Origin: Fodinicurvata sp. EGI_FJ10296
GTDB taxonomy: Bacteria; Pseudomonadota; Alphaproteobacteria; DSM-16000; Inquilinaceae
DNA length: 64,000 bases
Reading direction: 5' to 3'
Assembly (NCBI RefSeq): GCF_040712075.1
Contig: NZ_JBFCVL010000005.1
Location: 372,001-436,000, forward strand
The notes beneath the pieces were generated by a model. The model ran no database searches and was not told the origin of the DNA. It saw only the letters and a program-made list of their open reading frames with translations. A program made the position numbers and the translations under genes. The first letter of the stretch is position 1. Every line of letters begins with the position of its first letter. Positions 15,898 to 24,916 of this stretch are shown one piece after another.

Positions 15898-18418
15898 CGC
15901 CCAATCGCGGGTCCAGGTCGTCATCTCGGCCATCGATCGGCTGACCGCGCCGCTGCAGCGCATCACCCGCTCGATCGGCCGGCTGTCGACGCCGTTGCGC
16001 CGGATCCAGTCCCTGGCCAGCCGCATCGGCCGGGCGACGGGGCTGCAGCGGATCGGACGCGCGGCCGACGCGGCCGCCCGGCGGGTGCGGGTCCTGTCCG
16101 ATCGCCTGAGCGAAGCCGGCCGCCGGAACCGGGAAGCGCTGTCCGAACGCCACGGCCAGGCCATGGAAGCGGTCGGCATCGGCATGGCGCTTTATGGCGC
16201 CATGCGGCCGGCGGTGGCGTTCGAGGATTCCATCGCCCGGGTCGGCGCCGTTGCCAATGCCAGCAGTTCGGACATGGAACGGCTGTCGGCGTCGGCGCGC
16301 GAGATCGGCCGGGTGGCACCGGTCGGCGCCTCGGACGCGGCCGACGCCATGGGCTATCTCGGCATGGCCGGCATGGACACCAACGAGATCCTTGCAGCCA
16401 CGCCCGACCTGGTCAACCTGTCGATCGCCGGCGGGACCGATCTGGCCCGAACGGCGGACATCGCCTCGAACATTCTCAGCGGCTTCAACATGTCCGCCGG
16501 CGAAATGGGCACGGTCGCCGACACCATGGCCGCCACCGTAAACTCGGCCAACGTTGACGTCGCGATGCTAGGCGACACCATGGCCTATGTCGCCCCGGCC
16601 GCCTCGAGTGCGGGCGCCTCGCTGCAGGAAGTCGCCGCCATGGCCGGCATGCTGGGCGATGTCGGCATCCAGGGCAGCCGGGCGGGCACGGCGCTCAACG
16701 CCGTCTATTCGCGGCTGTCCTCGCCGGTGGGCGAAGCGGCCAACGCGCTCGCTGATCTGGGCGTCGAGGCGTCAGACGCCGACGGCAATCTGCGCGCCGT
16801 GCCGGATGTTCTGGCGGATCTGTCCCGCCAGGTCGAAGGCATGGGCAGTGCCGAACTGTCCGCGACGATCACGCGGATCTTCGGCCGCGAACCGGCCGCC
16901 GCCGTTCAGCAATTGCTGAACCAATCGATCGATGGCTCGCTTTCGGCCTATATCAACGAACTGTCCGACGCCGAAGGCGCGGCCCAGGGCCTTGCCGCGC
17001 GCATGGACGATACCACCGGCGGCGCCCTGCGGCGGTTGAGCAGCGCGGCCGAGAGCGTCGCGATCACCGTCGGCAACCTGTTCCTGCCGGCGCTGGCCGA
17101 TCTGGCGGAGAAGCTGGCGGCCGTCGCCAACTGGGTGACCGATCTGGCCGAACGCTATCCGACCCTGACCCGGTGGATAGGCTATGCCGCCGGCGGGCTG
17201 CTGGCGATGCGGGTGGCGATGACCGCCGTCAGCATCGCCTCACTGGTCATGAAGGGCGGGTTGATCGGGGCGGCGCTGGGCGTCACCAAGATGGCGGCCG
17301 GCCTGGCGCTGATGCTGTCGCCGGTGGGGCTGGCGATCGGCGCCGTCGCCGCGCTCGCCGCCGGGGCCTATCTGATCTACAGCAACTGGGACAGCGTCGC
17401 CGCATGGTTCGGCGGCCTCTGGAACTGGTTCGCCGACACTGCCCAGAGCGCCTTGTCCGCGATCACCGGCTTCCTGTGGGACTGGCATCCCAGCGCTCTG
17501 GTGGCACGGGCGGTCAACGGCATTGTCGAAAGCCTGTTCGGCATCGATATGTTCGCGCTGGGGCGGGAATGGATCGGCGCCCTGGCCGACGGCGTCTCCG
17601 GCGCCTGGAACAGCTTTACCGACTGGCTGACCGGCGCCATCACGTCGCTGCTCGACTGGATGCCCGATCTGGTCAAAGACAAGCTGGGCATCGAGGTGAC
17701 GGCAACGCCGCTGTCAGACAGCGAGATCGAGCAACAGGCGGCCGAGACCGCCCGCCGGGAAAGCGCCGGCAATGGCCCGGGACCGGGCAACAGCGGCGAA
17801 TACCAGGCCGCCTTCGAGCGCGAACGCGACCGGCTGCGGGCGGAGAACGCGCGGATCCGGCGCGAAGCCGCCAACCAGCTCACGCTGCCCGACATGCCAG
17901 ACATCGCGAACGATACGGCACAACGGCCGGGCGTCGACCTCGATCGCTTCCGCGTCGCCACCCCGACGACGGCAGCCCCAAGGGTTGCCACCTACACTCC
18001 CGGATCGACCGCGGCCGCGATGCCGGCGGTCCCGATGCCGACGGCGCCGGCGGTGGACACGGTTTCGATGCCGACCGTGGAATCTGCCATCGACGCCGGC
18101 GCCGCCGGGCCCGCGATGCGGGAGCTCGAGGGGCTGGGACAGTCGCTGACGGCGATGGAAGATGACAATGCCGGCATCCAGGCGCAGCTGCAGAACCTCG
18201 ACGATCCGGAGACGTCGCTGTCCGGCCCGACCATCACACAGCTGGCCGAGGCGGTCGAACAGCCGCAGCCCGACGTGACCGTCAACATCAGCGAGGGCGC
18301 GATCGTCATCCAGGTCCAGAACGGCAATACGGAGTCCATCCGCCAGGCCGTCGATCAGGGGCTGCGCCGCTCGGCCACCGACGCGGCCCGCACCGCGCGG
18401 GCATCGTTTCATGATTGA
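15890..18418 (+). CDS. Tail tape measure protein, P2 gpT type
   Basis: An 842-residue protein. The N-terminus is basic and helical (VVISAIDRLTAPLQRITRSI), followed by a TP901/P2-type tape domain with SGFNMSAGEMGTVADTMA and AAMAGMLGDVGIQGSRAGTA around residues 195-265. Hydrophobic segments lie near residues 430-500 (ALMLSPVGLAIGAVAALAAG), followed by WDSVAAWFGGLWNWF and then alanine- and proline-rich sequence to the end. It sets tail length and probably inserts in the host inner membrane. The start overlaps the end of E'. Confidence 0.92.
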   Translation: MSDAQSRVQVVISAIDRLTAPLQRITRSIGRLSTPLRRIQSLASRIGRATGLQRIGRAADAAARRVRVLSDRLSEAGRRNREALSERHGQAMEAVGIGMALYGAMRPAVAFEDSIARVGAVANASSSDMERLSASAREIGRVAPVGASDAADAMGYLGMAGMDTNEILAATPDLVNLSIAGGTDLARTADIASNILSGFNMSAGEMGTVADTMAATVNSANVDVAMLGDTMAYVAPAASSAGASLQEVAAMAGMLGDVGIQGSRAGTALNAVYSRLSSPVGEAANALADLGVEASDADGNLRAVPDVLADLSRQVEGMGSAELSATITRIFGREPAAAVQQLLNQSIDGSLSAYINELSDAEGAAQGLAARMDDTTGGALRRLSSAAESVAITVGNLFLPALADLAEKLAAVANWVTDLAERYPTLTRWIGYAAGGLLAMRVAMTAVSIASLVMKGGLIGAALGVTKMAAGLALMLSPVGLAIGAVAALAAGAYLIYSNWDSVAAWFGGLWNWFADTAQSALSAITGFLWDWHPSALVARAVNGIVESLFGIDMFALGREWIGALADGVSGAWNSFTDWLTGAITSLLDWMPDLVKDKLGIEVTATPLSDSEIEQQAAETARRESAGNGPGPGNSGEYQAAFERERDRLRAENARIRREAANQLTLPDMPDIANDTAQRPGVDLDRFRVATPTTAAPRVATYTPGSTAAAMPAVPMPTAPAVDTVSMPTVESAIDAGAAGPAMRELEGLGQSLTAMEDDNAGIQAQLQNLDDPETSLSGPTITQLAEAVEQPQPDVTVNISEGAIVIQVQNGNTESIRQAVDQGLRRSATDAARTARASFHD

Positions 18419-18512
18419 TTCCTGCCTGCGCGCTGTTCAGAGTCTGAGAAGGACATGAAACAGAAAGACCCCGCGATTGTCCTATGCCAGTCTACCTATA
18501 GGAAAATTGACA

Positions 18513-20153
18513 ATGGCCGACGACCACGGCGCCACAGCATCAAACATTAGTGACCTCAGTCCGGCTTCCGAGAATCCTTGGTATGTTCTGGCCACCGTCT
18601 ATGGTGAACAACATTCAGACAAAATCGACCATGATCTCCACAAGAAGAACATGCGCATATGGAATGCATGGTCATGCCGTGGAATGGATCAAGATATAAA
18701 GAAAACTCTACTTAATAGTACACAAAAAGACAGATATGTCGAACGGTTTACGAAAAATGATAAAGAAGACATTGAGAATGCTTTTCGCAATAGGCTGTTG
18801 TCTACAGACATAATACCAATTAATACAGAAGTTATACATTTTTCTGATAGTATATTTCATAAAAATCTTAATATGAGCGGGTTTATAATAACCCAAGATA
18901 TTATTTTCGACCGGTCAAGATTTTGCAAAGAATTTAACCTAAATAACTCATTTATATATAGTCCTATCTCTTTGGATCATTGTGTTTTTGACGGAGATTC
19001 TCGTTTTGACGGCGTCTATGTTGGCGATAATGCAGAAATTAGAGGTGCGACTTACAAAGCACAATGCCGATTTGTAGGGACAATATTTAATTTCGGACTT
19101 GATGTTTCTGATTCTAAATTCTACGGTAGCCTGCGGCTTGACCATGCGGAAATAAGAAAAGAATCAGAATTCGTCGATGCCATTTTAGGTGCGAATTCAA
19201 GTTTTTTTCGCACAAGGTTTAAAGATACAGCTAATTTTATGAATTCAACGTTTAGTGGTGCCGTTCAATTTTGTGAAACGATATTCGATAAAGACACATT
19301 TTTTTTGGAGTCCACTCATCACGGAAGCACGAATTTTGTAGATGTAATTTTCCATGGAGTTACAAGCTTCGATGGATCAGTGTTCTATAAACGTTTAGCG
19401 ATTTCTTATTCAAAATTTGAGAACGACTTAAGTTTTGTTGGGAGCAGGTTCGACGGAATCTTCAAGTTTACTTCAGTAAGATTGTCCGGAATATCGAATT
19501 TCAAGCAGTGTAGTTTTGGAAATTTTGCTTTAATTACGAGTTGTATATTTCACAACCAAGCTAATTTTTCCGATGCCACATTCCATAACTATTTTCCTGA
19601 TTTCGATGGAACGTCAATCCACTCTTCAACTACATTTTCAGCATCAGATATATGCTGGCCGTCCATAAAAACAAAGCCATCTCTTAGCTCAATAGAATCG
19701 GTCGGAAAAATTCGGCACGCGATAGCCAATCAGGGTTTACCAGAGGAAGAACACTATTTCTTCCGAAAAGAAATGAGCTTCAGGGCTAGAAGAGGAAAGT
19801 TCTGGGATCGCTTACCCTACAGGGCATTTGAATTATTATCGAATTTTGGTCATTCTATCCAACTTCCATTATACTGGCTTCTCACGCTATGGTGCCTGTT
19901 CTCTATTGCGTACAAGGCCATCCTCCTGCCGAATGGCATGAGGGAGACGGCAGATCTCGATTTACTGGTCCCGCTCGGCCTTTCGCTCGCCAACACATTC
20001 TTTTTGTTCGGATCTTATCGCTTCATCCCGGACGGCCTGTTCGAGCAAGCCTCTGCATGGCTGACGACATTGTCCGCTCTGCAGATCGGCATCAGTTTCA
20101 TCCTCCTGTTCTGTCTCGGTCTCGCGTTACGGAACCGGTTCCGCCTCCGGTAG
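18513..20153 (+). CDS. AT-rich pentapeptide-repeat membrane protein (moron)
   Basis: A 546-residue protein between the tape measure and gene U. Most of the gene is AT-rich, unlike its neighbours. Residues about 110-390 hold degenerate pentapeptide repeats of the A(D/N)Lxx or F-centred type (FDGVYVGDNAEIRGATYKA, FRTRFKDTANFMNSTFSGA). The last 120 residues carry hydrophobic segments (PLYWLLTLWCLFSIAYKAIL, LPLGLSLANTFFLFG, IGISFILLFCLGLAL), and the DNA becomes GC-rich there. The layout resembles pentapeptide-repeat proteins with membrane or channel tails. The start at ATG 18513 has AGGA upstream; a TTG at 18477 is an alternative. The function is unknown; defence or exclusion in the lysogen is inferred from position. 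Confidence 0.82.
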   Translation: MADDHGATASNISDLSPASENPWYVLATVYGEQHSDKIDHDLHKKNMRIWNAWSCRGMDQDIKKTLLNSTQKDRYVERFTKNDKEDIENAFRNRLLSTDIIPINTEVIHFSDSIFHKNLNMSGFIITQDIIFDRSRFCKEFNLNNSFIYSPISLDHCVFDGDSRFDGVYVGDNAEIRGATYKAQCRFVGTIFNFGLDVSDSKFYGSLRLDHAEIRKESEFVDAILGANSSFFRTRFKDTANFMNSTFSGAVQFCETIFDKDTFFLESTHHGSTNFVDVIFHGVTSFDGSVFYKRLAISYSKFENDLSFVGSRFDGIFKFTSVRLSGISNFKQCSFGNFALITSCIFHNQANFSDATFHNYFPDFDGTSIHSSTTFSASDICWPSIKTKPSLSSIESVGKIRHAIANQGLPEEEHYFFRKEMSFRARRGKFWDRLPYRAFELLSNFGHSIQLPLYWLLTLWCLFSIAYKAILLPNGMRETADLDLLVPLGLSLANTFFLFGSYRFIPDGLFEQASAWLTTLSALQIGISFILLFCLGLALRNRFRLR

Positions 20154-20201
20154 CACCTGACCGAGTCTATCCACATACAACTCCAACGACGGAGTCGGTC
20201 C

Positions 20202-20591
20202 ATGCCCCTGATGGCACTCGGCGACTATCGCTTCGAGCTCGGCACCGCCGCCTATCAGAGCCTCGAGCGCGGCGAGCGGTACCGGTGGCAGGCCCAGGAC
20301 CGGTTGGGCCGCCGACCCGCCCAGCAGTTCACCGGCCCCGATGCGCTGGAAATCAAGCTCGACGGCGTGATCTATCCCTATCACCGGGGCGGGCTCGGCC
20401 AGGTCGACGCCATGCGGGCAATGGCTAGCCGGGGCGAGCCGCTGGATCTGGTCGACGGCACCGGCCGCGTCTGGGGGCTGTGGTGCATCACGGAAGTGAC
20501 CGAGACCCAGACCCATTTCCAGCCCGACGGCAGCCCGCGCAAGATCGAGTTCAGCATGAAACTGGTCTGTTTCGGCGAGGACACGACATGA
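20202..20591 (+). CDS. Tail protein U, P2 gpU family
   Basis: A 129-residue protein with the gpU pattern: LMALGDYRFELGTAAYQSLE, RYRWQAQDRLGRRPAQQFTG, DGVIYPYHRGGLGQVDAMR and a terminal strand FSMKLVCFGED. It acts in tail completion. It resumes the P2 order after the pentapeptide insertion and overlaps gene X by 4 bases. Confidence 0.93.
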   Translation: MPLMALGDYRFELGTAAYQSLERGERYRWQAQDRLGRRPAQQFTGPDALEIKLDGVIYPYHRGGLGQVDAMRAMASRGEPLDLVDGTGRVWGLWCITEVTETQTHFQPDGSPRKIEFSMKLVCFGEDTT

Positions 20592-20800
20592 CCGCCGCCA
20601 TCCACCGCACGACCGACGGCGACATGCTCGATGCCATCGTCTGGCGGCACTACGGCCGGACCGACGGCATGGTCGAACGCGTCATCGCCGCCAACCGGCA
20701 TCTGGAAGGCTATGGCCCGATCCTGCCGGCCGGCATCGAAATCACGCTGCCCCCGCTGCCGACCACTCCGGAACGCCGCGTCACCCGCATCTGGGGATGA
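20588..20800 (+). CDS. Tail protein X, P2 gpX family (LysM-like)
   Basis: A 70-residue protein with the small LysM-like gpX fold: TTDGDMLDAIVWRHYGRTDG, VIAANRHLEGYGPILPAGI and ITLPPLP. Its length is typical. It sits between U and D, coupled to U by an ATGA overlap and 3 bases before D. Confidence 0.92.
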   Translation: MTAAIHRTTDGDMLDAIVWRHYGRTDGMVERVIAANRHLEGYGPILPAGIEITLPPLPTTPERRVTRIWG

Positions 20801-20803
20801 TCC

Positions 20804-21874
20804 ATGCCCACCCACTGGACACCCGAATTCCGGATCGAGGCCGATTCGGTCGATGTCACCGCACGTCTGCGCGACCGGCTGATCAGCCTTGAGATCACCG
20901 ACGAGGCCGAGGACAAGTCCGACCGCCTGGCGCTGGTGCTCGACGACCGCCCCTATCCCGACGGCACGGTGGCCGAACTGCCGGCGATCGCCACCCGGCT
21001 GACCGTCTGGATCGGCTATCGCGAGACCGGTCTGGTCCGCATGGGGACTTACGAGGTCGACGACCGCGAACTGTCCGCGCCACCGGCTGTGCTCGACATC
21101 GGGGCGACGGCCGCCGCCCTGGCCGGCCCGATCCGCGCCCGCCGGACCCGGTCCTGGCACCGGCAGACGCTGGGCGACATCGCCCGCACGGTCGCGGCCG
21201 GCCACGAGCTCGAGGCCCGGGTCGATGCCGATCTCGACGCGCTGCCGATCGCCCATGCCGATCAGCAGGCAGAATCCGATCTGGCGTTTCTGAACCGGCT
21301 GGCCCGCGATCACGATGCCGTTGCCCGGCCGCTGGGCGATTATCTGGTGCTGGCCCGACGCGGCAACGCCTCGGCCGTCACCGGCGAGCCGCTGGCGGTG
21401 ATCGCGCTGTCGCCCGGCGACGTCGACACCTGGTCGTATAGCCATGCCGCCCGGCGCGAGAAGGGGTCGGGTGAAGGATCCGGCGGCGGCGTCCGCGCCT
21501 GGTGGTGGGACGACGAAGCCGGCGAACGCCGGTCGGTCGATCGCGGCCGGGAACCGTTCGAGGACATCGCCACCCTGCACGAGTCCGAAGCCGCTGCCCG
21601 CGCAGCTGTGGCCAGCCAGAGCAACAGCGCCGCCCGCTCGAAATCCGAACTGTCGCTGTCGATGGCCGGGCGGCCGGAGATCCAGGCCGAGGCGCGTCTG
21701 ACCCTGACCGGCTGGCGCCCGGGCGTGCCGGTGCGCTGGCGGATCACCCGCGTCAACCACCGGATCGGCAGCGACGGCTATACCACCGATGTCGCCGCCG
21801 AAGAGCAGCCCGAGCAGGGCAACGTGGCCGCCCTGGTGCGATCGGCCCCCACCGGTCCGGCCGACGCGCTCTGA
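20804..21874 (+). CDS. Late control/baseplate hub protein D, P2 gpD family
   Basis: A 356-residue hub protein. It shows TPEFRIEADSVDVTARLRDR, LALVLDDRPYPDGTVAELPA, WHRQTLGDIARTVAAGHELE, LPIAHADQQAESDLAFLNRL and a C-terminal TLTGWRPGVPVRWRITRVNH. These match the gpD/gp27-like hub of P2 tails. It follows gpX directly and ends the tail gene group. Confidence 0.93.
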   Translation: MPTHWTPEFRIEADSVDVTARLRDRLISLEITDEAEDKSDRLALVLDDRPYPDGTVAELPAIATRLTVWIGYRETGLVRMGTYEVDDRELSAPPAVLDIGATAAALAGPIRARRTRSWHRQTLGDIARTVAAGHELEARVDADLDALPIAHADQQAESDLAFLNRLARDHDAVARPLGDYLVLARRGNASAVTGEPLAVIALSPGDVDTWSYSHAARREKGSGEGSGGGVRAWWWDDEAGERRSVDRGREPFEDIATLHESEAAARAAVASQSNSAARSKSELSLSMAGRPEIQAEARLTLTGWRPGVPVRWRITRVNHRIGSDGYTTDVAAEEQPEQGNVAALVRSAPTGPADAL

Positions 21875-21923
21875 ACAACGCCCACCCCACCCGATAGCCA
21901 TCCACCCGATAAAGGAGGCCGCC

Positions 21924-22304
21924 ATGCCGGCGAGCGATTCCGCAACGGCCGAGATCCGGCCGAACGTCACCCCTGTGCCCGCAGCCCATCTGAGCGAGGA
22001 CTATCTGCACCGCATCGTCCAGGAAGCCGCCGAAGCGGCGGCCCGGCGGGCCGTCGCCGACGTTCTGGAGCGGCTCGGCTTCGATGCCCAGGACCCGCGC
22101 TCGGTCCGCCAGGATGCCGACTGGCTGCGCGAGGCCCGCCTGCGCTCATCGGATCCGGAATACCAGAAGGACCGGCAGTTCCTGCGCCGGCAGCGCGAGA
22201 CCCACGAGGCGGTCGGGCGCCATACCCGCCGCGCGATCCTCACCACCCTGATCGGCGGCACGATCACCGCCATGATTCTCGGCCTGCAGGAAATGCTGCG
22301 CTGA
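21924..22304 (+). CDS. Small phage membrane protein, holin-like position (DUF6127-like)
   Basis: A 126-residue protein with a strong AAAGGAGG ribosome binding site. The N-terminal part is helical and charged (LHRIVQEAAEAAARRAVADV, then LERLGFDAQDPRSVRQDADW), and one transmembrane segment lies near the C-terminus (ILTTLIGGTITAMILGL). The pattern of an integer-rich helix, FLRRQRE and a single terminal membrane helix resembles small proteins (DUF6127-like) beside phage endolysins. A role in lysis or membrane anchoring is plausible from the endolysin gene that follows. Confidence 0.7.
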   Translation: MPASDSATAEIRPNVTPVPAAHLSEDYLHRIVQEAAEAAARRAVADVLERLGFDAQDPRSVRQDADWLREARLRSSDPEYQKDRQFLRRQRETHEAVGRHTRRAILTTLIGGTITAMILGLQEMLR

Positions 22305-22346
22305 GGCTCGGACCCATTTCCCCACCACAACAGGAGATCATCAACC

Positions 22347-22877
22347 ATGACCCCCTTCGAGTCCGCGCTGGCCTTCGTCCTGGAGCACGAGGGCGGCTTC
22401 GTCGACCACCCCGAAGATCCGGGCGGCGCGACCAACCAGGGCATCAAGCTGGCGACCTTCCGCCGGTGGGCGCGCCGGCATGGTCACCATACGCCGACAG
22501 TCGACGAGCTGAAGGCGATCCCGGCCGCCACCGTCCGGGCGATCTATCGCGACGATTACTGGCAGGCGGTGCTGGGCGACGAGCTGACGCCCGCGGTGGC
22601 GCTGATCACCTTCGACATGGGCGTCAACGCCGGACCGGACCGTGCGGTGCGGATCCTGCAGCAGACGGTGGGCGCCATCGTCGACGGCAAAATCGGACCG
22701 CAGACGGTCAGTTACGCCCGCCGCGAGGGCGACGACCCGGCAACGCTGGACGAGATCACCGCCAGGCGGCTGCACTATTACGGCCAGCTCGGCCACTTCG
22801 GGACCTTCGGGCTCGGCTGGGCGCGCCGCACCGTCGCCGCCCGCCGCGCGGCCGAAGCCATCGCCGTCGCCGGCTGA
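22347..22877 (+). CDS. Endolysin, glycoside hydrolase family 108
   Basis: A 176-residue lysozyme of the GH108 family. It has the catalytic EHEGGFVDHPEDPGGATNQG motif (Glu at residue 13), YRDDYWQAVLGDELTPAVAL and FDMGVNAGPDRAVRILQQTV, followed by the peptidoglycan-binding-like part beginning VDGKIGPQTV. There is no signal peptide, so export would depend on a holin. A CAACAGGAG-like site precedes the ATG. An intrinsic terminator follows. Confidence 0.93.
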   Translation: MTPFESALAFVLEHEGGFVDHPEDPGGATNQGIKLATFRRWARRHGHHTPTVDELKAIPAATVRAIYRDDYWQAVLGDELTPAVALITFDMGVNAGPDRAVRILQQTVGAIVDGKIGPQTVSYARREGDDPATLDEITARRLHYYGQLGHFGTFGLGWARRTVAARRAAEAIAVAG

Positions 22878-22905
22878 TCCCCAGTCCTCACGAACGACCC
22901 ATCCG

Positions 22906-22928
22906 CCCGCCCTTCGGCGGGTTTTTTT
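22906..22928 (+). terminator. Intrinsic terminator after the endolysin gene
   Basis: A perfect 6-bp stem, CCCGCC/GGCGGG, with the loop CTTC is followed by seven T residues. Confidence 0.9.
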
Positions 22929-22952
22929 GTGCCTGAACCCCGAGAGTAGATC

Positions 22953-23786
22953 ATGAATTCCGAAGCCACCGGCGATACCGCCTTCGACGACATGCGGCCG
23001 GTCACCCCGACCCTGCCGGTCGCGCCCTATCGGGGCGGCAAGCGCAACCTCGCCCGGCGCCTGACCGATCGCATCGAGGCGATCCCCCACACCACCTATG
23101 CCGAGGCCTTCGTCGGCATGGCCGGGGTGTTCCTGCGCCGCCGCTCGGCGCCCAGGGCCGAAGTGATCAACGATTACAGCCGCGACGTGGCGACCTTCTT
23201 CCGGGTGATCCAGCGTCACTATCCGGCGTTCCGCGACATGATCCGGTTCCAGATCACGACCCGGGCCGAGTTCGACCGGCTGACCGCCACCGATCCGGAG
23301 ACACTGACCGACCTGGAGCGATCGGCCCGCTTCCTCTACCTGCAGGCCACCGCCTTCGGCGGCAAGGTCGCCGGCCGGACCTTCGGCGTGGAGCCCGACC
23401 GCCGCAGCCGGTTCGACCTGACCCGGCTGGGGCCGATGCTGGAGGACGTCCACGCCCGGCTCGCCGGGGTGACGGTGGAATGCCTGCCGTATGACCGGTT
23501 CATCCCGCGCTACGACCGGCCGGGGACGCTGTTCTATCTCGACCCGCCCTATTGGGGCTGCGAGACGGATTACGGCAAGGGGATGTTCGGCCGCGACGAC
23601 TTCGCCCGGCTGGCCGAAATCCTGGCCACGATCAAGGGCCGGTTCCTTCTGTCCCTCAATGACAGGCCGGCGCTGCGCGAGATCTTCGCCGGCTTCGATC
23701 AGGAGACCGTCGCCACCCGCTACAGCGTCACGCCGACCGGCAGCACCGCGCCGGCGCGCGAACTGATCATCTCGAACTGCCGATAA
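22953..23786 (+). CDS. Phage DNA adenine methyltransferase (D12 class, Dam-like)
   Basis: A 277-residue N6-adenine methylase of the Dam family. The AdoMet-binding PYRGGKRNLARRLTDRI lies at residue 25 and is followed by the AEAFVGMAGVFLRR loop. The catalytic DPPY motif is in TLFYLDPPYWGCETDYG near residue 196. No restriction endonuclease gene is near, so it is an orphan methylase that could protect phage DNA or affect regulation. It stands outside the terminator that ends the lysis operon and needs its own promoter or read-through. Confidence 0.92.
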   Translation: MNSEATGDTAFDDMRPVTPTLPVAPYRGGKRNLARRLTDRIEAIPHTTYAEAFVGMAGVFLRRRSAPRAEVINDYSRDVATFFRVIQRHYPAFRDMIRFQITTRAEFDRLTATDPETLTDLERSARFLYLQATAFGGKVAGRTFGVEPDRRSRFDLTRLGPMLEDVHARLAGVTVECLPYDRFIPRYDRPGTLFYLDPPYWGCETDYGKGMFGRDDFARLAEILATIKGRFLLSLNDRPALREIFAGFDQETVATRYSVTPTGSTAPARELIISNCR

Positions 23787-23898
23787 TCATCCCGACACTG
23801 GCCACTGCGAAAAACCGACAGCCACGCGGCACCCGATCTTGGGTGGCCGCGCGGCAACGGACTCCCTTGCCCAAAGTGATAACTCGAAAGGAGGAACC

Positions 23899-24246
23899 AT
23901 GACCGAAGTCGACCTGACTCCCGTCATCGATCTGGCGATCGCGCTCGGCGTCGCCGGCGTCAGTACTGCGGCCGGATGGCTGATCAAACGCGCCGGCGAA
24001 CTGGTCGGCGTGCGGGTCGAGGACACTCTCGCCCGCCGCGTCCAGGAAGCCGCCGCCTGGGGCGCCCGCCGCGCGATCGCCAATGCCCGCGGCAACGGTG
24101 AGGACATCGCCCGGATCGACGTCCGCAACCGCGCAACGGCCGAGGCCGTCAACTACGTCCTCGACCACGTTCCCGATTCCGCCCGGCGGCTCGGATTGTC
24201 CGAGGCCGGGGTGCGGGAACTCGTCGAGGCGCGGCTGTCGACATAA
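23899..24246 (+). CDS. Small membrane protein, LLH-holin-like
   Basis: A 115-residue protein with a very strong ribosome binding site, AAAGGAGG. It has one N-terminal hydrophobic segment (LAIALGVAGVSTAAGWLI, about residues 12-30) followed by a helical cytoplasmic region ending LGLSEAGVRELVEARL. This layout resembles LLH-type holins, in which a single membrane helix precedes a soluble helical domain whose C-terminus pairs a helix with an E/L-rich tail. It is the second lysis-like membrane protein in the region. The holin call is inferred. Confidence 0.62.
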   Translation: MTEVDLTPVIDLAIALGVAGVSTAAGWLIKRAGELVGVRVEDTLARRVQEAAAWGARRAIANARGNGEDIARIDVRNRATAEAVNYVLDHVPDSARRLGLSEAGVRELVEARLST

Positions 24247-24247
24247 A

Positions 24248-24916
24248 TCAAGGGACGGTGTCCACCTGAACGATTCGTCCCAGTGCAATACAATCGTCGC
24301 ACAACACACCGCCGCTTTGACCGGAGCCTCTATTCTGAACCACAGTCCGCTCGCCGAATGCGCCCATACTGGGGATTTTCAAATCCGCATGCACGATTCC
24401 CAAGCGGTACTTTCGGCGTGATTGGTCCGGGATGAGAGCAACAACGGGATCTTCGTGGTCCAGCCGGTCAAAGCGGTCATCGAAGTAAACGGTTTTGCCG
24501 TCAACACGAATCGCGCCGATTCCCTCATATGGGTCCAACGGATAGGGGAACGGCAATGGCGAGGACGGAGAACCAACACCCTGCCGGAACGCCATGTAGA
24601 CGTCGATAACCTCTTTGCGAACAGCGGCCGCACGCGCAGTGCGGGACAGCATGCAGACCAACAGGGTTTGACCCTCGTTCAGCCAATAGGCTTTTCCCGG
24701 CCGCCCGCCATTTTCCGAGGTTTGCCGTGCCGTACGGCAAACCTCGCCGTAGCTTTGCAGTTCGGGCATATTGCGCTCAATCAACTCGGACACGACACGC
24801 GGACGATCGTATCCAAGCCGCTCGGCCAACCGCCAAGCTTCAATCCGAGGTTCATTTTCAATGTTGGAGAGATCAGACAAAGTCAGCGCGTCGGCGCCAT
24901 GCGGCATGGTGGCCAT
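24248..24916 (-). CDS. Phage antirepressor-like regulatory protein
   Basis: A 222-residue protein. The N-terminal 115 residues match a family found in many alphaproteobacterial prophages: EAWRLAERLGYDRPRVVSEL, IERNMPELQSYGEV, YWLNEGQTLLVCMLSRTARA and VRKEVIDVYMAFRQG, related to Ant/Rha-type regulators. The C-terminal half, including FPYPLDPYEGIGAIRVDG, is less conserved and may be the effector part. The ATG is preceded by GAGGAAAGG, which itself lies within the b2 repeat of the C4-like control region. It converges with the membrane protein gene at 24246. Antirepressor function is inferred from the family and from the RNA control region. Confidence 0.75.
   Translation of the reverse strand: MATMPHGADALTLSDLSNIENEPRIEAWRLAERLGYDRPRVVSELIERNMPELQSYGEVCRTARQTSENGGRPGKAYWLNEGQTLLVCMLSRTARAAAVRKEVIDVYMAFRQGVGSPSSPLPFPYPLDPYEGIGAIRVDGKTVYFDDRFDRLDHEDPVVALIPDQSRRKYRLGIVHADLKIPSMGAFGERTVVQNRGSGQSGGVLCDDCIALGRIVQVDTVP

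Noticed and set aside
23787-23898. Terminator hairpin after the Dam-like gene
   Set aside because: The region GCGGCACCC ... GGGTGGCCGC can pair only imperfectly and no T-run follows.
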